A DNA stretch of 64,000 nt from Paraburkholderia sacchari (GTDB lineage Bacteria > Pseudomonadota > Gammaproteobacteria > Burkholderiales > Burkholderiaceae), in assembly GCF_000785435.2 (NCBI RefSeq), contig NZ_JTDB02000006.1, forward strand, positions 342,908 through 406,907, read 5' to 3'. Position 1 is the first letter of the stretch. Each line of letters starts with the position of its first letter. The notes under the pieces are model-generated. The model did not search any database and was not told where the DNA came from. It saw nothing but the letters and a program-made list of their open reading frames with translations. Below, piece after piece: positions 7,640 through 16,657 of the stretch. The position numbers were made by a program, and so were the translations under genes.

Positions 7640-9343
7640 ATGTCTCTCAGAATCCCCATCCTTACGCTGTTGCTCATGATGCTGGCGTCTTCGCTTCATG
7701 CCGCGAGTGAGGAGGTGCGCCCGGAGACGGCTGTCCTGCTTGAGTCGGCGCTGGAAACGGCCCCGGTCGAGATCGACGGTCAGCTCCTGTTCAGGGTTCG
7801 AGGGGTTTCGTCTTTTCCCGCCCAGCAGCGCGCCGACGCCATCAGAGAAAGAATCGAGAAGGTCGCGGCCGAGCCCTCATACCCGAGCGAAAGGTTAAGC
7901 GCTGAAGTTGTGGGGAACGTCACGATGATCATGGCCGGGCAAGCTACGCTGATGATCGTGAGCGAAGCGGATGCGCAGTTGGAACACACGAGCCGCGACC
8001 ATCTTGCCGCATTGCATCTGTCGCGAATCCGCCAGGCCATCGACGAGTACCGGCGGTCGCGTACAAGTGACGCTCTGGTGAAGGCGGGGTTATATGGCGG
8101 CGGAGCCACAGTCATTCTGGCGCTGGGGATCGCAGTTCTGCTCGTCCTCAACCGGTGGTTGGACAAAGTGCTCTCCCGACTTCTGAAGAATCGTGTCCAC
8201 GCAGTCGGTATCCAGTCGTTTCAGATCCTGCGTTCGGAAACTATCTTAAAGGCGTTTCATGGGCTGATGCTTTTGATCGGGGTCGCAACCATCGTTGTAT
8301 CTGCGTATGCATATCTGCATTACGTGCTTGCGCTCTTTCCCTGGACTCGCTCCATCTCCAACGACCTGTTCGACCTCGCCGCTGGCGCGTTCGAACATAT
8401 GGGGAAATCCGTCGGCGCGAGCATCCCGGACATTCTCGTTTTACTGATCATCTACTACGTGTGCCGGTTCGTGCTTCGCTTGACCCGGCACTTTTTCGAC
8501 GCGGTGGAGCAGAAGCGCGTTACGTTCACTCAATTTGAGCCGGAATGGGCCCTACCCACGTACCGGCTCGTCCGCGTCCTGATTTTTGCCTTCGCGCTCA
8601 TCGTCGCTTACCCATATATTCCCGGCTCTGAATCTGCCGCTTTCAAGGGAATTTCGATCTTCATCGGCCTGGTGTTCTCCCTCGGGTCTTCGGCCGCGAT
8701 TTCCAATCTGATTGCCGGCTACCTGATGACTTATCGAAGGGTCTTCAAGGTCGGCGACCGCGTAAAGGTGGGCGACGTCACCGGTGACGTGATCGCCATC
8801 CGCTTACAAGTGACCCATCTGCGGACGATCAAGAACGAGGAGGTCACGATTCCCAATTCGCAGATACTGAATGGCAACGTAACAAACTTCAGCTCCATGG
8901 CTGTGACCCCAGGACTGATCCTCCATACCACGGTCGGAATAGGATATGAGACGCCCTGGCGGCAGGTGGAGGCCATGCTTCGCATGGCGGCAAAACGAAC
9001 CATGGGGATTGTCGGAGATCCGCAGCCTTTCATCCTGCTGACCGCACTAGGCGACTTCGCCATCACTTACGAGCTGAACGGATATATCCATGACCCGCAT
9101 GCGATTGCCCAAATTCATGCGGAACTGCATCGACATATCCTTGATGTCTTCAACGAGTATGGAGTCCAGATCATGACGCCCGCGTACGAGAGTGATCCGT
9201 CCGAACCGAAAGTTGTGCGACAGGAGCAGTGGTATTCGGCGCCGGCATCGTCCGGTCAACGGACAGAAGCGGAGACCGCAAACGACGGTGCATCGCCACC
9301 GGCTCTGGCCGACCAGCAGCCCGCCGGCTGGCGAGCCAGGTGA
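7640..9343 (+). CDS. MscS-family mechanosensitive ion channel
   Basis: A 567-residue inner-membrane channel of the large MscS type. It begins with a signal peptide (MSLRIPILTLLLMMLASSLHA) and a periplasmic domain of about 130 residues, followed by several transmembrane segments. The pore helix and MscS domain are GLVFSLGSSAAISNLIAGYL, then YRRVFKVGDRVKVGDVTGDV, then LRTIKNEEVTIPNSQILNG, all hallmark sequence. The C-terminal cytoplasmic part ends in a polar tail. I start at ATG 7640 because it gives a proper signal peptide; the frame is open to a GTG at 7556. The role is release of solutes under hypo-osmotic shock. No operon partner. Confidence 0.9.
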   Translation: MSLRIPILTLLLMMLASSLHAASEEVRPETAVLLESALETAPVEIDGQLLFRVRGVSSFPAQQRADAIRERIEKVAAEPSYPSERLSAEVVGNVTMIMAGQATLMIVSEADAQLEHTSRDHLAALHLSRIRQAIDEYRRSRTSDALVKAGLYGGGATVILALGIAVLLVLNRWLDKVLSRLLKNRVHAVGIQSFQILRSETILKAFHGLMLLIGVATIVVSAYAYLHYVLALFPWTRSISNDLFDLAAGAFEHMGKSVGASIPDILVLLIIYYVCRFVLRLTRHFFDAVEQKRVTFTQFEPEWALPTYRLVRVLIFAFALIVAYPYIPGSESAAFKGISIFIGLVFSLGSSAAISNLIAGYLMTYRRVFKVGDRVKVGDVTGDVIAIRLQVTHLRTIKNEEVTIPNSQILNGNVTNFSSMAVTPGLILHTTVGIGYETPWRQVEAMLRMAAKRTMGIVGDPQPFILLTALGDFAITYELNGYIHDPHAIAQIHAELHRHILDVFNEYGVQIMTPAYESDPSEPKVVRQEQWYSAPASSGQRTEAETANDGASPPALADQQPAGWRAR

Positions 9344-9938
9344 CCCCTCGCAGCAGATAACCGAGAGCCGCATACGGCACAGCGAGCGCAATTGGAACTA
9401 CAAGCCTGAGCCGCGCCGGGAATCGTCGAGGCCGGTTGGGTTAAGTTAATCCATGCTATGCCTGTTGCATCGCGCGGCCACCCGGAGATGTTCGTCGCGC
9501 TCTTTCGTCAGGCGCTTGCCGGCCATGACGCGTCTTTCGACTGAACCATCACTCGAACATTCAGGCGTCTGCTCGGCCTGATTAACAGTTCTTCTATTGG
9601 CGACGATGGAAGTCGCATCATCGGCCGCTATCACCGTTACCACTTCGCCGACTGCGTTCCCGCTCCAGCGAGCGGTTCGGGATGACGCGAACCGGCGCTT
9701 CGGCCAGTTTGAGATATACGCCATTACCGCGTTGCGCCGGGTGCCTCTCCGTTCGAACAGCGAGCGTCATGGGCAGCCGGCCTGTTCGCGCCCTACAATT
9801 ATCTCCATGTCCGCCGGATGCACCTGACCAGGCTCGAAAGCGCACTCACGAACGCTGCCGCAAGACCGCCACGCGTGTACGAATCGGACAATCACTCCGT
9901 GCACTCGGTCCGCATTCACTGCGCGTTAAGGGGCGTTC
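9344..9938. other. 595-bp intergenic stretch, no recognised gene
   Basis: Open frames of 70-90 codons occur on both strands, but none shows a ribosome site, family motif or hydrophobic pattern I can support. It may hold remnants of a lost gene. The promoter of the downstream ABC exporter must lie towards the right end. Confidence 0.4.
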
Positions 9939-11708
9939 ATGAGCTATCCATCTTCTGGTCCTGCATCCGGGCAGCCAGCCAGTATTTCAGCCTGGAGCCT
10001 GATCAGACCGTACTGGGTCTCCGAGGAACGCAGAACCGCTTGGGGCCTGCTGATCACGATCATCGCCATGGACCTGGTTCTGGTCGGCATCAACGCCCGG
10101 TTGAATACGTGGAACCGCGACTTCTACAACGCCCTGGAAGGCAGGAACGTGCGCGAATTCCCACAGTTGATGCTGCTTTTTAGCGCGCTCGCGTTCTCGT
10201 TCGTCGCGATCTCCGTCTATAACCGCTATCTGCGCCAGATGCTTGGATTTCGGTGGCGCCAGTGGCTGACCTCGCGCTATCTGCAGGAATGGCTGGGCGG
10301 CAGCACCTTCTACCGTATCGAGCGCGACAGCCTCACCGACAATCCTGATCAGCGGATCGCCGTCGATCTCGATTCATTCGCCACCACCACACTTTCGCTC
10401 ACACTCGACCTGCTCTCGACGCTCGAGACACTCGTCTGGTTCTCGACCGTCCTATGGAGCACGGCGGGTGCGCTGACAGTCGTGATGGGTGGCACGCCCG
10501 TCCAGATTCCTGGCTACATGCTGCTGGCAGCCATCATCTATGCGATCGCCGGCTCACTTATGACAAACAAGGTCGGCCACCCGCTGGTGTCGATCAACTA
10601 CCAGTTGCAGCGCGTCGAGGCGGATTTCCGGTTCGGCCTGATCCGTCTGCGCGAGAACGCCGAGCAGATTGCTTTCTACGATGGTATGCGGGCCGAGGCG
10701 TTGACCGCCCAGGACCTGTTCGGCCGGATTCGTGACAACTGGTGGCGCGTGATGAAGTACACGCGGCGCTACAGTTTCGTGCTCAACTTCTACGGCCAGA
10801 TCGCCGACATTTTTCCGATCGCCGTGGCATCACCACGTTATTTCGCTGGTTTGTTCAGTTTCGGTACTCTGATGCAAATCGCTGACGCATTCGGTTCGGT
10901 TAGCGAATCGCTTTCGTGGTTCATCAACAATTACGACACGCTGGTCCAATGGCGCGCAACGGTCAACCGTCTGCACGAGTTCAAGCGCGTCATGCAGCTA
11001 CCTCATCTGAAGGAATCCGTGTCGCCCGCAACCGAGCATGGCGGCATCAACCTCCACTACGTCGACGAGAACCAGTTCACCACGCGCAAGCTCACGCTTG
11101 CTCTGCCCAACGGCGAGACGCTCGCGAACGTGCGCGACCTTGCCATCATGCCTGGTTCGCGCTGGCTCGTGCGCGGGCCGTCCGGCTCGGGCAAAAGCAC
11201 GCTGTTGCGTGCGCTCGCAGGCCTCTGGCCGTTCGGAAGCGGCTCGATCAACGCACCTGTCAACGCGCGCATGATGTTCATCCCGCAGCAGAGCTACGTG
11301 CCGGTTGGCACCTTGAAGACTGTGCTTGCCTACCCCGCAGCGACCGCCAGTTTCAGCGACGAGGAATGTTGCGCGGCGCTGCGTCTGTGCCGGCTTGCAG
11401 ACTACGTTGACCGATTGCACGAATCCAACCATTGGTGGCGCATTCTTTCTCCCGGCGAGCAGCAGCTGCTGGCGGCCGCACGCGTGCTGATGCACAAGCC
11501 TGACTACGTGTTCCTCGACGAAGCAACGAGTGCGCTCGACAGTGAGAACGAAGCGCATCTGTATCACCTGCTGACCGAACGACTGCCGAATGGGGCGATT
11601 GTCAGTGTCACGCACCGCAAGTCGCTCGCGAAGTTCCACCGGCAGACACTTGATATCGCGCGTGCGCGCGAGCAGACAGTGACCTATACGCGGCCGCCGT
11701 CGCCGTGA
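9939..11708 (+). CDS. ABC transporter, fused permease-ATPase (YddA/SbmA-BacA type)
   Basis: A 589-residue half-transporter with an N-terminal membrane domain of the SbmA/BacA-like type (LNTWNRDFYNALEGRN is the diagnostic loop) and a C-terminal ATPase. Walker A GPSGSGKST lies near residue 413, the ABC signature LSPGEQQ near 503 and Walker B YVFLDEATSALD near 520, with the switch His in SVTHR. A homodimer is expected in the inner membrane. Relatives (E. coli YddA, mycobacterial and rhizobial BacA-related proteins) move peptides, vitamin B12 or very-long-chain acyl compounds, so the substrate is open. Monocistronic by position. Residue composition and length are ordinary. Confidence 0.88.
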   Translation: MSYPSSGPASGQPASISAWSLIRPYWVSEERRTAWGLLITIIAMDLVLVGINARLNTWNRDFYNALEGRNVREFPQLMLLFSALAFSFVAISVYNRYLRQMLGFRWRQWLTSRYLQEWLGGSTFYRIERDSLTDNPDQRIAVDLDSFATTTLSLTLDLLSTLETLVWFSTVLWSTAGALTVVMGGTPVQIPGYMLLAAIIYAIAGSLMTNKVGHPLVSINYQLQRVEADFRFGLIRLRENAEQIAFYDGMRAEALTAQDLFGRIRDNWWRVMKYTRRYSFVLNFYGQIADIFPIAVASPRYFAGLFSFGTLMQIADAFGSVSESLSWFINNYDTLVQWRATVNRLHEFKRVMQLPHLKESVSPATEHGGINLHYVDENQFTTRKLTLALPNGETLANVRDLAIMPGSRWLVRGPSGSGKSTLLRALAGLWPFGSGSINAPVNARMMFIPQQSYVPVGTLKTVLAYPAATASFSDEECCAALRLCRLADYVDRLHESNHWWRILSPGEQQLLAAARVLMHKPDYVFLDEATSALDSENEAHLYHLLTERLPNGAIVSVTHRKSLAKFHRQTLDIARAREQTVTYTRPPSP

Positions 11709-11814
11709 CTATTTGTCCGCAGAAGTGGTGCTGCAAACTTTGGTGGACCGCTCCAGGCCGGCGAAAGCGTTCATCCCTCTAGCGCCTACAATTTGTGAAA
11801 GAACTCGCCCGCAC

Positions 11815-11860
11815 GCCAGCGCCAGCGCCAGCGCCAGCGCCAGCGCCAGCGCCAGCGCCA
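11815..11860 (+). repeat. Hexanucleotide tandem repeat (GCCAGC)n before a lipoprotein gene
   Basis: Seven perfect copies of GCCAGC plus a partial eighth, ending 19 bases before the lipoprotein ATG. It falls between any promoter and the ribosome site, so copy-number change would alter the leader rather than the protein. Six-base steps also leave an overlapping Ala-Pro frame in phase, which I do not consider a gene. Confidence 0.85.
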
Positions 11861-11879
11861 TCAAAGCAAAGGACACACC

Positions 11880-12203
11880 ATGAGAAAGCTACATCCGCCA
11901 GCAATACATTCAATACTTGCGGCTTCAGTGCTTCTGCTCGCCGGTTGTGTCTACAGCGGCATGCCGCCGCCCTATACCGGCCCGCACCTTAGTCCAACGG
12001 AGTGCCGCGACCTTGCATCGCTGAAGAGCAACGCGCCGCCGACCATGGCGCAACACCAAAGCGAACTCTCCGCCCTGAGAAAAGCGGGCTACGACCCGTC
12101 ACCGTGGTTTGACGACCCGTACTATCCCGATGATCTACAAGCGGCGCAGCGCCTGGTAGATTATTGGTTCCAGACAGAGTGCCCGCACATTCAACCCGGC
12201 TGA
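11880..12203 (+). CDS. DUF4148-like small outer-membrane lipoprotein
   Basis: A 107-residue predicted lipoprotein: a short basic start, hydrophobic ILAASVLLLAGC with the lipobox LAGC, then a soluble domain. The core ELSALRKAGYDPSPW followed by YPDDLQAAQRLVD is the DUF4148 pattern of Burkholderiales, function unknown. Ribosome site AAAGGA lies just upstream of ATG 11880, directly after a hexanucleotide repeat. A clear paralogue sits at 25040-25336 on the other strand and shares HLSPTEC and the whole C-terminal half. Two Cys in the mature part could form a disulfide. Confidence 0.8.
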   Translation: MRKLHPPAIHSILAASVLLLAGCVYSGMPPPYTGPHLSPTECRDLASLKSNAPPTMAQHQSELSALRKAGYDPSPWFDDPYYPDDLQAAQRLVDYWFQTECPHIQPG

Positions 12204-12298
12204 GAACCGCATTGAAAAGGGGTACCATGAGAACGTTATCGAACGCAAGGCGCATCCGTGCCTGACCAGGTAACGTCTCCCAAGCCAGGAGTCCCGCC

Positions 12299-12655
12299 AT
12301 GATTCTGTATCACAGCACCCCAGATTCCCCGGTTGTCGAAATATCCGTCGAAGGCAAAATCACCGACCACGAATTGCGCGAAGCCATCGAGCGCATGCGT
12401 GGCGATATCGAACTGAACGGCAAGACCCGCGTGCTCGAACGCATCGAGCATTTCAGCGGCATCGAGCCGAAGGCGCTATGGACCGACATGACGCTCGGCG
12501 TGCCCCTCGCCCGCAAGATCACGCGCGCCGCCGTAGTGGCCGACGCCGGCTGGATTCATGCATCGATGCATTTGGCGCGGTTCTTTATGAAGGCTGAAAT
12601 CAAGGCCTTCCACGTCAACGAACTGGAACAGGCGCGAGCCTGGATCAACGCCTGA
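12299..12655 (+). CDS. SpoIIAA/STAS-like domain protein
   Basis: A 118-residue single-domain protein with the fold pattern of the SpoIIAA-like (DUF3478) family: a beta hairpin start (VVEISVEGKITDHEL), then EAIERMRGDIELNG, the strand TRVLERIEHF, the KITRAAVVADAGW strand-loop and a C-terminal helix. Ribosome site GGAG lies eleven bases before ATG 12299. Family members bind lipids or act as STAS-type switches; the exact role is unknown. It stands alone between a lipoprotein and a convergent hydrolase gene. Confidence 0.75.
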   Translation: MILYHSTPDSPVVEISVEGKITDHELREAIERMRGDIELNGKTRVLERIEHFSGIEPKALWTDMTLGVPLARKITRAAVVADAGWIHASMHLARFFMKAEIKAFHVNELEQARAWINA

Positions 12656-12691
12656 TACGGCGGTGGTCAGAACACCGCCATGTGAGTAGTT

Positions 12692-13540
12692 TCACGCATC
12701 GGCCTCGTAATGCAGACCGTATTCGCCCCTGGTTCGTTTTATTCGCGCGAAACCGGGCTCCCCTAAATGCATGCCAGCGATCAAAATCCCGTCCGAGCTG
12801 ACACGCTCCAGAATCCGTGATCGGGTGGTGGCCGCGAGTGACGGGTCTTGATCGAATGCGATCGATACGTCTGGCCGTTTAATCTGGATGTGAGGGAAGT
12901 GAACAATATCTCCCCAAACAAGCACGCCCTGATCGCGTGATTCAAGGAGATATCCGGTGTGGCCGTCCGTGTGTCCCGGCAGCGGCACCGCTCTTATACC
13001 GGGAAGCACTTCCCCCTCATCGATAGTCCGGAGCTTGTCCCTGTAGCACTCGAACACCTGGCGCGCGATCAGGAAGTTTCCGCGTGCCCGTTCGCTGGCG
13101 CGAGCCAGATTCCCATCGTCCTGCCAAAACTTCATCTCCTGCCGATTCACCACTAGCTCCGCATTCGGAAAAGCCACCTCTCCGGCCTCATTCATCAGTC
13201 CTCCGACATGGTCGGGGTGGGCATGCGTGAGCAGGACGGTGTCGATCGTGGTGGGTTCAATGCCAGCAAGCGATAAATTGCGCTTGAGGTGGCCGCCCCA
13301 CTGCTTGATGCCTCCCGCTCCACCGTCGATGAGCATGGTGCGGTCCGCTCCGCGCACGACGTAGCAGTTGATATGCACAGCAGTCGGCTCCTCCTGCCCT
13401 GCTTCACGCTGCATTCTGGAAGCCTCAACCGTATCGATATTCGAAAGAAAGTCGAGGCCGGCGTTGAGGTAGCCATCGCTGATTGCAGTAATCGTGAGAT
13501 CGCCGACTCGTTGAGCCGGAAAGGCAAGAGTGGACACCAT
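12692..13540 (-). CDS. Metallo-beta-lactamase-fold hydrolase
   Basis: A 282-residue MBL-fold enzyme. The zinc-binding motif is complete: LLTHAHPDHVGG, a later His in PLPGHTDGHTG, the bridging Asp in VLVWGDIVHFPH and a final His in IAGMHLGEPG. This arrangement resembles the AHL-lactonase and related lactonase/hydrolase branch, but substrate cannot be assigned. It is third in a minus-strand operon: 15 bp downstream of the tautomerase-like gene, which itself follows the dimeric-barrel gene by 7 bp. The divergent LysR at 14609 probably regulates them. A lactonase working with a tautomerase would suit a ring-cleavage or lactone pathway. Confidence 0.88.
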   Translation of the reverse strand: MVSTLAFPAQRVGDLTITAISDGYLNAGLDFLSNIDTVEASRMQREAGQEEPTAVHINCYVVRGADRTMLIDGGAGGIKQWGGHLKRNLSLAGIEPTTIDTVLLTHAHPDHVGGLMNEAGEVAFPNAELVVNRQEMKFWQDDGNLARASERARGNFLIARQVFECYRDKLRTIDEGEVLPGIRAVPLPGHTDGHTGYLLESRDQGVLVWGDIVHFPHIQIKRPDVSIAFDQDPSLAATTRSRILERVSSDGILIAGMHLGEPGFARIKRTRGEYGLHYEADA

Positions 13541-13555
13541 TTTTCTTCAGACCTG

Positions 13556-13882
13556 TTAATTGCGGGCGTGAATGCTCGACGCGGCATAACCAAAACAACG
13601 GATGCGCGCCATCAGCCCCGTGCGGCGAACGATGGCGTTCTCCAGTGCCTCCATGAACGGGTTCATGACGGCGGACGTACGAGCCGGAGCAAGGCGGTAT
13701 TGGACTTCTACGAAGACGGGATGCCCATGTCCGTGCCGAACCTCCACATAGACGACGTGCACGTTTTTGAGGTCTGCTTCAAGCACATCCGTACAAAGCT
13801 CGACGCAGTCGCCGGAAAGTTCTGCAAGACGCTCATCGGACGGCATGTGCCCCGCATGAATGTAGAAAGTAACGTTTGGCAT
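13556..13882 (-). CDS. Tautomerase-like small protein
   Basis: A 108-residue protein beginning Met-Pro-Asn-Val-Thr-Phe, so removal of Met would expose Pro-1, the catalytic base of the tautomerase superfamily. The beta-alpha-beta layout (VTFYIHAG, helix DERLAELSGDCVELCTDVLE, strand VHVVYVEVRHG) and a second weaker repeat suit a MIF/CHMI-like fold. Sequence conservation with characterised members is too thin to name an activity. Middle gene of the LysR-adjacent operon, with tight spacing on both sides. Confidence 0.6.
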   Translation of the reverse strand: MPNVTFYIHAGHMPSDERLAELSGDCVELCTDVLEADLKNVHVVYVEVRHGHGHPVFVEVQYRLAPARTSAVMNPFMEALENAIVRRTGLMARIRCFGYAASSIHARN

Positions 13883-13889
13883 TGCAGAC

Positions 13890-14522
13890 TTATTTGCTAG
13901 TACCGGTCGAAATGGTGCGAGTGTTTGTCAGTTGCTCCGTCATTGGCGAGTAAAAATAAAGGCCTTCAAGGCGAGCAACTCGCTGTGCGTTTCGCCGAGG
14001 CAATGTCGCGAGCCAGCGGCGTTCCGGAAACTTCTCCAGCGCCACCGCTTGCATGGCCAACGGTTCGAGGCCCATCTGGATCAGCGGTTCGGGGCCGCTC
14101 GCACAGAGCACGAGAAGTTCGTCGGCATTGACTGCCGGCGCAAGACCAATATCGCTGTAGAGATTCCGGTGCCAGTCGGTAATGTGCTGCTGCCATCGTG
14201 CGAAATTGCCGCCGCCGTTCTGGCGATATTCGTCTCCCGTCAGGACATCGAGACCGTCAATCGTGTGGACGGCAAGGTAGACGGGGCAACCGTCGGTTAT
14301 CGCCCTGAAGCGCTGCGACGTATGAAAGCCGGTCACCGAGATGAGGGCGGGCAGCTTTTCGAGGCTATAAAAGTCGTTCCATTCGGCCTCGCTGTTCGGG
14401 TCGGCGAAGCTGCATTCCACGGTATAGATCATCGGTTGGTGCTTCGTGGCGCAGGGGTGTGCGCCCGCGAAGTCATCTTCATTGCGGTAATGTAATGGTA
14501 ATCTCGCATCTACCGCACTCAT
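13890..14522 (-). CDS. Dimeric alpha/beta-barrel-like protein
   Basis: Up to 210 residues. The region from MIYTVECSF onward has the pattern of a dimeric alpha/beta barrel (EthD/DUF4286-like): a first strand, WNDFYSLEKLPALISVTGFHTSQRF, and a second half with a similar layout. Two starts are possible. ATG 14522 has AAGGTG about eleven bases upstream. ATG 14432 gives the compact 180-residue domain typical of the family but no clear ribosome site. First gene of the three-gene operon divergent from LysR 14609. Function unknown; such barrels often bind small aromatic or hydrophobic compounds. Confidence 0.6.
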   Translation of the reverse strand: MSAVDARLPLHYRNEDDFAGAHPCATKHQPMIYTVECSFADPNSEAEWNDFYSLEKLPALISVTGFHTSQRFRAITDGCPVYLAVHTIDGLDVLTGDEYRQNGGGNFARWQQHITDWHRNLYSDIGLAPAVNADELLVLCASGPEPLIQMGLEPLAMQAVALEKFPERRWLATLPRRNAQRVARLEGLYFYSPMTEQLTNTRTISTGTSK

Positions 14523-14582
14523 AACGAAATGAAGTCACCTTTCAGTGATATTTACTCAAGCTGGCGTCGAGTGCATTCAAAT

Positions 14583-14609
14583 GGCGAGATTCAAACGGCG
14601 AGATTCAAA
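14583..14609. repeat. Tandem 14-bp duplication abutting a LysR start codon
   Basis: GGCGAGATTCAAA occurs twice with one base between, and the A of the last copy is the first base of the LysR ATG. The duplication occupies the place of the ribosome site, and no Shine-Dalgarno is visible. Confidence 0.7.
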
Positions 14610-15502
14610 TGCGACGCAAGATTCCAAGCAATTCCGCGCTCCTGGCGTTCGAGGCTGCGGCCCGGCACGCAAGCTTCGCGCGTGCTGCCGAGGAGTTGGC
14701 GCTGACCGAAGGCGCCGTGAGTCGGCAGATCGGCCGGCTGGAGGCGTTTTTGGGTGTTGCCCTATTCGAGCGAGTTGGAAATCGGGTTCGGCTTGCAGCC
14801 AACGGCACGCGATACGCAGTGCAGGTTCGCGAGATTCTCGAACGGCTGGAACGCGACAGCCTGTATCTGATGGGGCAGCCCGTTGAAGGCGCGAGCATCG
14901 ATATCGCCGCTATTCCGACCTTTGCCACCCGTTGGCTTATCCCCCGGCTCAAACGCTTTCAGGCTCAGCATCCGAACATCACCGTGCATATTGCCGAGCG
15001 CATGGAGCCGTTCATTCTTGCGGGTAGCGGTTTCGACGCGGCCATCCATTTCGAGCACCCGGCGTGGGCCGGGATGCATCGATATCGGCTGCTGGAAGAG
15101 GTGCTGGTGCCGGTCTGCAGTCCGACGCTGCTCGAAGATGCTGGTGCGAATGCATCGCTGGATGATCTGCCGCGTCTACACCGGCGACAGAATCCGGACG
15201 CGTGGCAGCTTTATGCCCAGGAGACCGGCATCACGCTGACCAACTCGGCGGTTGGCGCACGCTACGACCTCCATTCCATGCTGATAGAGGCGGCGCTAGC
15301 CGGCTTGGGCGTTGCGCTGGTGCCGCGTCTTTACGTCGGGACGGAGCTTGAACAAGGCCGGTTGGTCGCGCCCTGGCCCGACGGTAAAGGGGTTGTCAAA
15401 AACTTCTGCCTCGTTCTTCCTGAATCCATCGAATCGAGTGCGGGGCCGCTGCGCGCATTTGCGAACTGGATGCTAGACGAAGCCCGAGGCGCGGCGCCTT
15501 GA
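14609..15502 (+). CDS. LysR-family regulator (GcvA-like)
   Basis: A 297-residue regulator of the GcvA/AmpR branch: HTH from LLAFEAAARHASFARAAEEL and TEGAVSRQIGRLEAFLG, then LVPRL near the effector site and the usual PIPTFA-type start of the binding domain (IDIAAIPTFATRWLIPRL). It is divergent from a three-gene operon (14522 to 12692) with 86 bp between starts, so it most likely controls that operon. The start codon abuts a 14-bp tandem duplication and lacks a visible ribosome site, suggesting weak translation. Confidence 0.9.
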   Translation: MRRKIPSNSALLAFEAAARHASFARAAEELALTEGAVSRQIGRLEAFLGVALFERVGNRVRLAANGTRYAVQVREILERLERDSLYLMGQPVEGASIDIAAIPTFATRWLIPRLKRFQAQHPNITVHIAERMEPFILAGSGFDAAIHFEHPAWAGMHRYRLLEEVLVPVCSPTLLEDAGANASLDDLPRLHRRQNPDAWQLYAQETGITLTNSAVGARYDLHSMLIEAALAGLGVALVPRLYVGTELEQGRLVAPWPDGKGVVKNFCLVLPESIESSAGPLRAFANWMLDEARGAAP

Positions 15503-15509
15503 AACAACA

Positions 15510-16634
15510 TCAATTGCCGATCAAAAACTGATCCGGCAATGTAATTTCGAGCAGTTGGAGATCATCCGAATAGTGCTCGAATGCATACCGCGCATTGCCG
15601 GGGATCGCGACACTTGCATCCGATGCGAGCGTATAACGGTCGCCGTCCACGACAACGTCGAGCCTGCCCGACAACACATAGAAAAAGCATAGTTCGGTGT
15701 TGTGCGTCTGCGTCCGGCTCCTCGCCTCACCGGCAGGCCGTACGACACGAACCCCGGCAACGCCTTCGGTAGCCGCGCCGATACCCGTATCCGCCGCCTC
15801 AAAGCCGGCAATGCGCCACGGCGCCCACTTTGCCGTGGCCGCCACGTGACGCACGAAACGCTGGCCGTTGAAATCCCGTACGGGGTGCGTCGCCGGTGTC
15901 GGCAGCACCATTTCATGGTCGACGACTGTGATGTGCTCGGCCGGGCTGCTGAGTTCGACGACTTCCGCCCCAGCCGAGCTTGCCAGCACGCGATGCCGAA
16001 TGGTCGGCGGCTGCAGCACGCAATCTCCCGCGTGCATTTCAAATGGCTCGCCCTGCCCTTCGTAGACAACGCGCACCCAGCCCTTCCTGCAAAAAATCGT
16101 CTGGAATCGAACCTTGTGAAAGTGCGTGTAGTCGGGAACAGGTCCCCCGTCGAGAATACGAATATGCGATGCGATAAACGCGCCACCGTGCCTTGCCGGC
16201 AGCAGATCGCGATAGCGAAGTCCGGCCCGCCCGACATTCCAATGCGCCCCTTCATTCAGATGCGACACCGCGAGTTCCTGAATTGTCTCTGGCTGACGAA
16301 GTGGCGGATCGCTTGCTTCAAGGCGAATGCGCACCCCGTTCGGCGCAAGCAGTTCTCGCGTGCCGGACGATAGTTGGTCAGGATCGTCACACAGCACTCG
16401 CAACTCTTTGACACCATTGGCGAGGCCTACGCCAAGCCGAATTGACAGGCCATGCCCGGAGAGCATCGCGGTTGAAGGGTTATCGGCGGGAAAGATGGCG
16501 TCGATTCGCAGCCCAAGCGTGCTCTTGAGAAATTCAAGCGTTGGATTCAACTCGTCGCATGCCATCAGTACCTGGCAACGGTGAATGCCGGAAATGGGCT
16601 GCTGGGTGGCTAAAAGATCGTCAGTTTTGTTCAT
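15510..16634 (-). CDS. VOC (glyoxalase-like) - double cupin fusion protein
   Basis: A 374-residue protein with three parts. Residues 15-120 look like a vicinal-oxygen-chelate domain (HRCQVLMACDELNPTLEFL, FLKSTLGLRIDAIFPADN). Residues 150-250 form a first cupin (HFHKVRFQTIFCRKGWVRVV, PPTIRHRV) and residues 265-370 a second (HNTELCFFYVLSGRLDVVV, IPGNARYAFEHY). Metal-binding His residues are visible in the first cupin. The combination suggests a metal-dependent isomerase or dioxygenase; no activity can be named. It is the last gene of the GntR-adjacent operon, 23 bp after threonine aldolase. Confidence 0.72.
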   Translation of the reverse strand: MNKTDDLLATQQPISGIHRCQVLMACDELNPTLEFLKSTLGLRIDAIFPADNPSTAMLSGHGLSIRLGVGLANGVKELRVLCDDPDQLSSGTRELLAPNGVRIRLEASDPPLRQPETIQELAVSHLNEGAHWNVGRAGLRYRDLLPARHGGAFIASHIRILDGGPVPDYTHFHKVRFQTIFCRKGWVRVVYEGQGEPFEMHAGDCVLQPPTIRHRVLASSAGAEVVELSSPAEHITVVDHEMVLPTPATHPVRDFNGQRFVRHVAATAKWAPWRIAGFEAADTGIGAATEGVAGVRVVRPAGEARSRTQTHNTELCFFYVLSGRLDVVVDGDRYTLASDASVAIPGNARYAFEHYSDDLQLLEITLPDQFLIGN

Positions 16635-16657
16635 GACAACGCTCCGGGAAATGGAAA

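Noticed and set aside
9446..9724. 92-codon minus-strand frame in the mscS-ABC gap
   Set aside because: No ribosome site, no motif, and overlapping frames on the other strand are equally long.
11815..11860. CRISPR-like array
   Set aside because: Units are six bases with no spacers; the same applies to the 9-bp array at 47245 and the 13-bp array at 27911.
11795..11992. Ala-Pro repeat protein
   Set aside because: The repeat is simply the GCCAGC array read in one frame; the frame overlaps the lipoprotein start and has no independent support.
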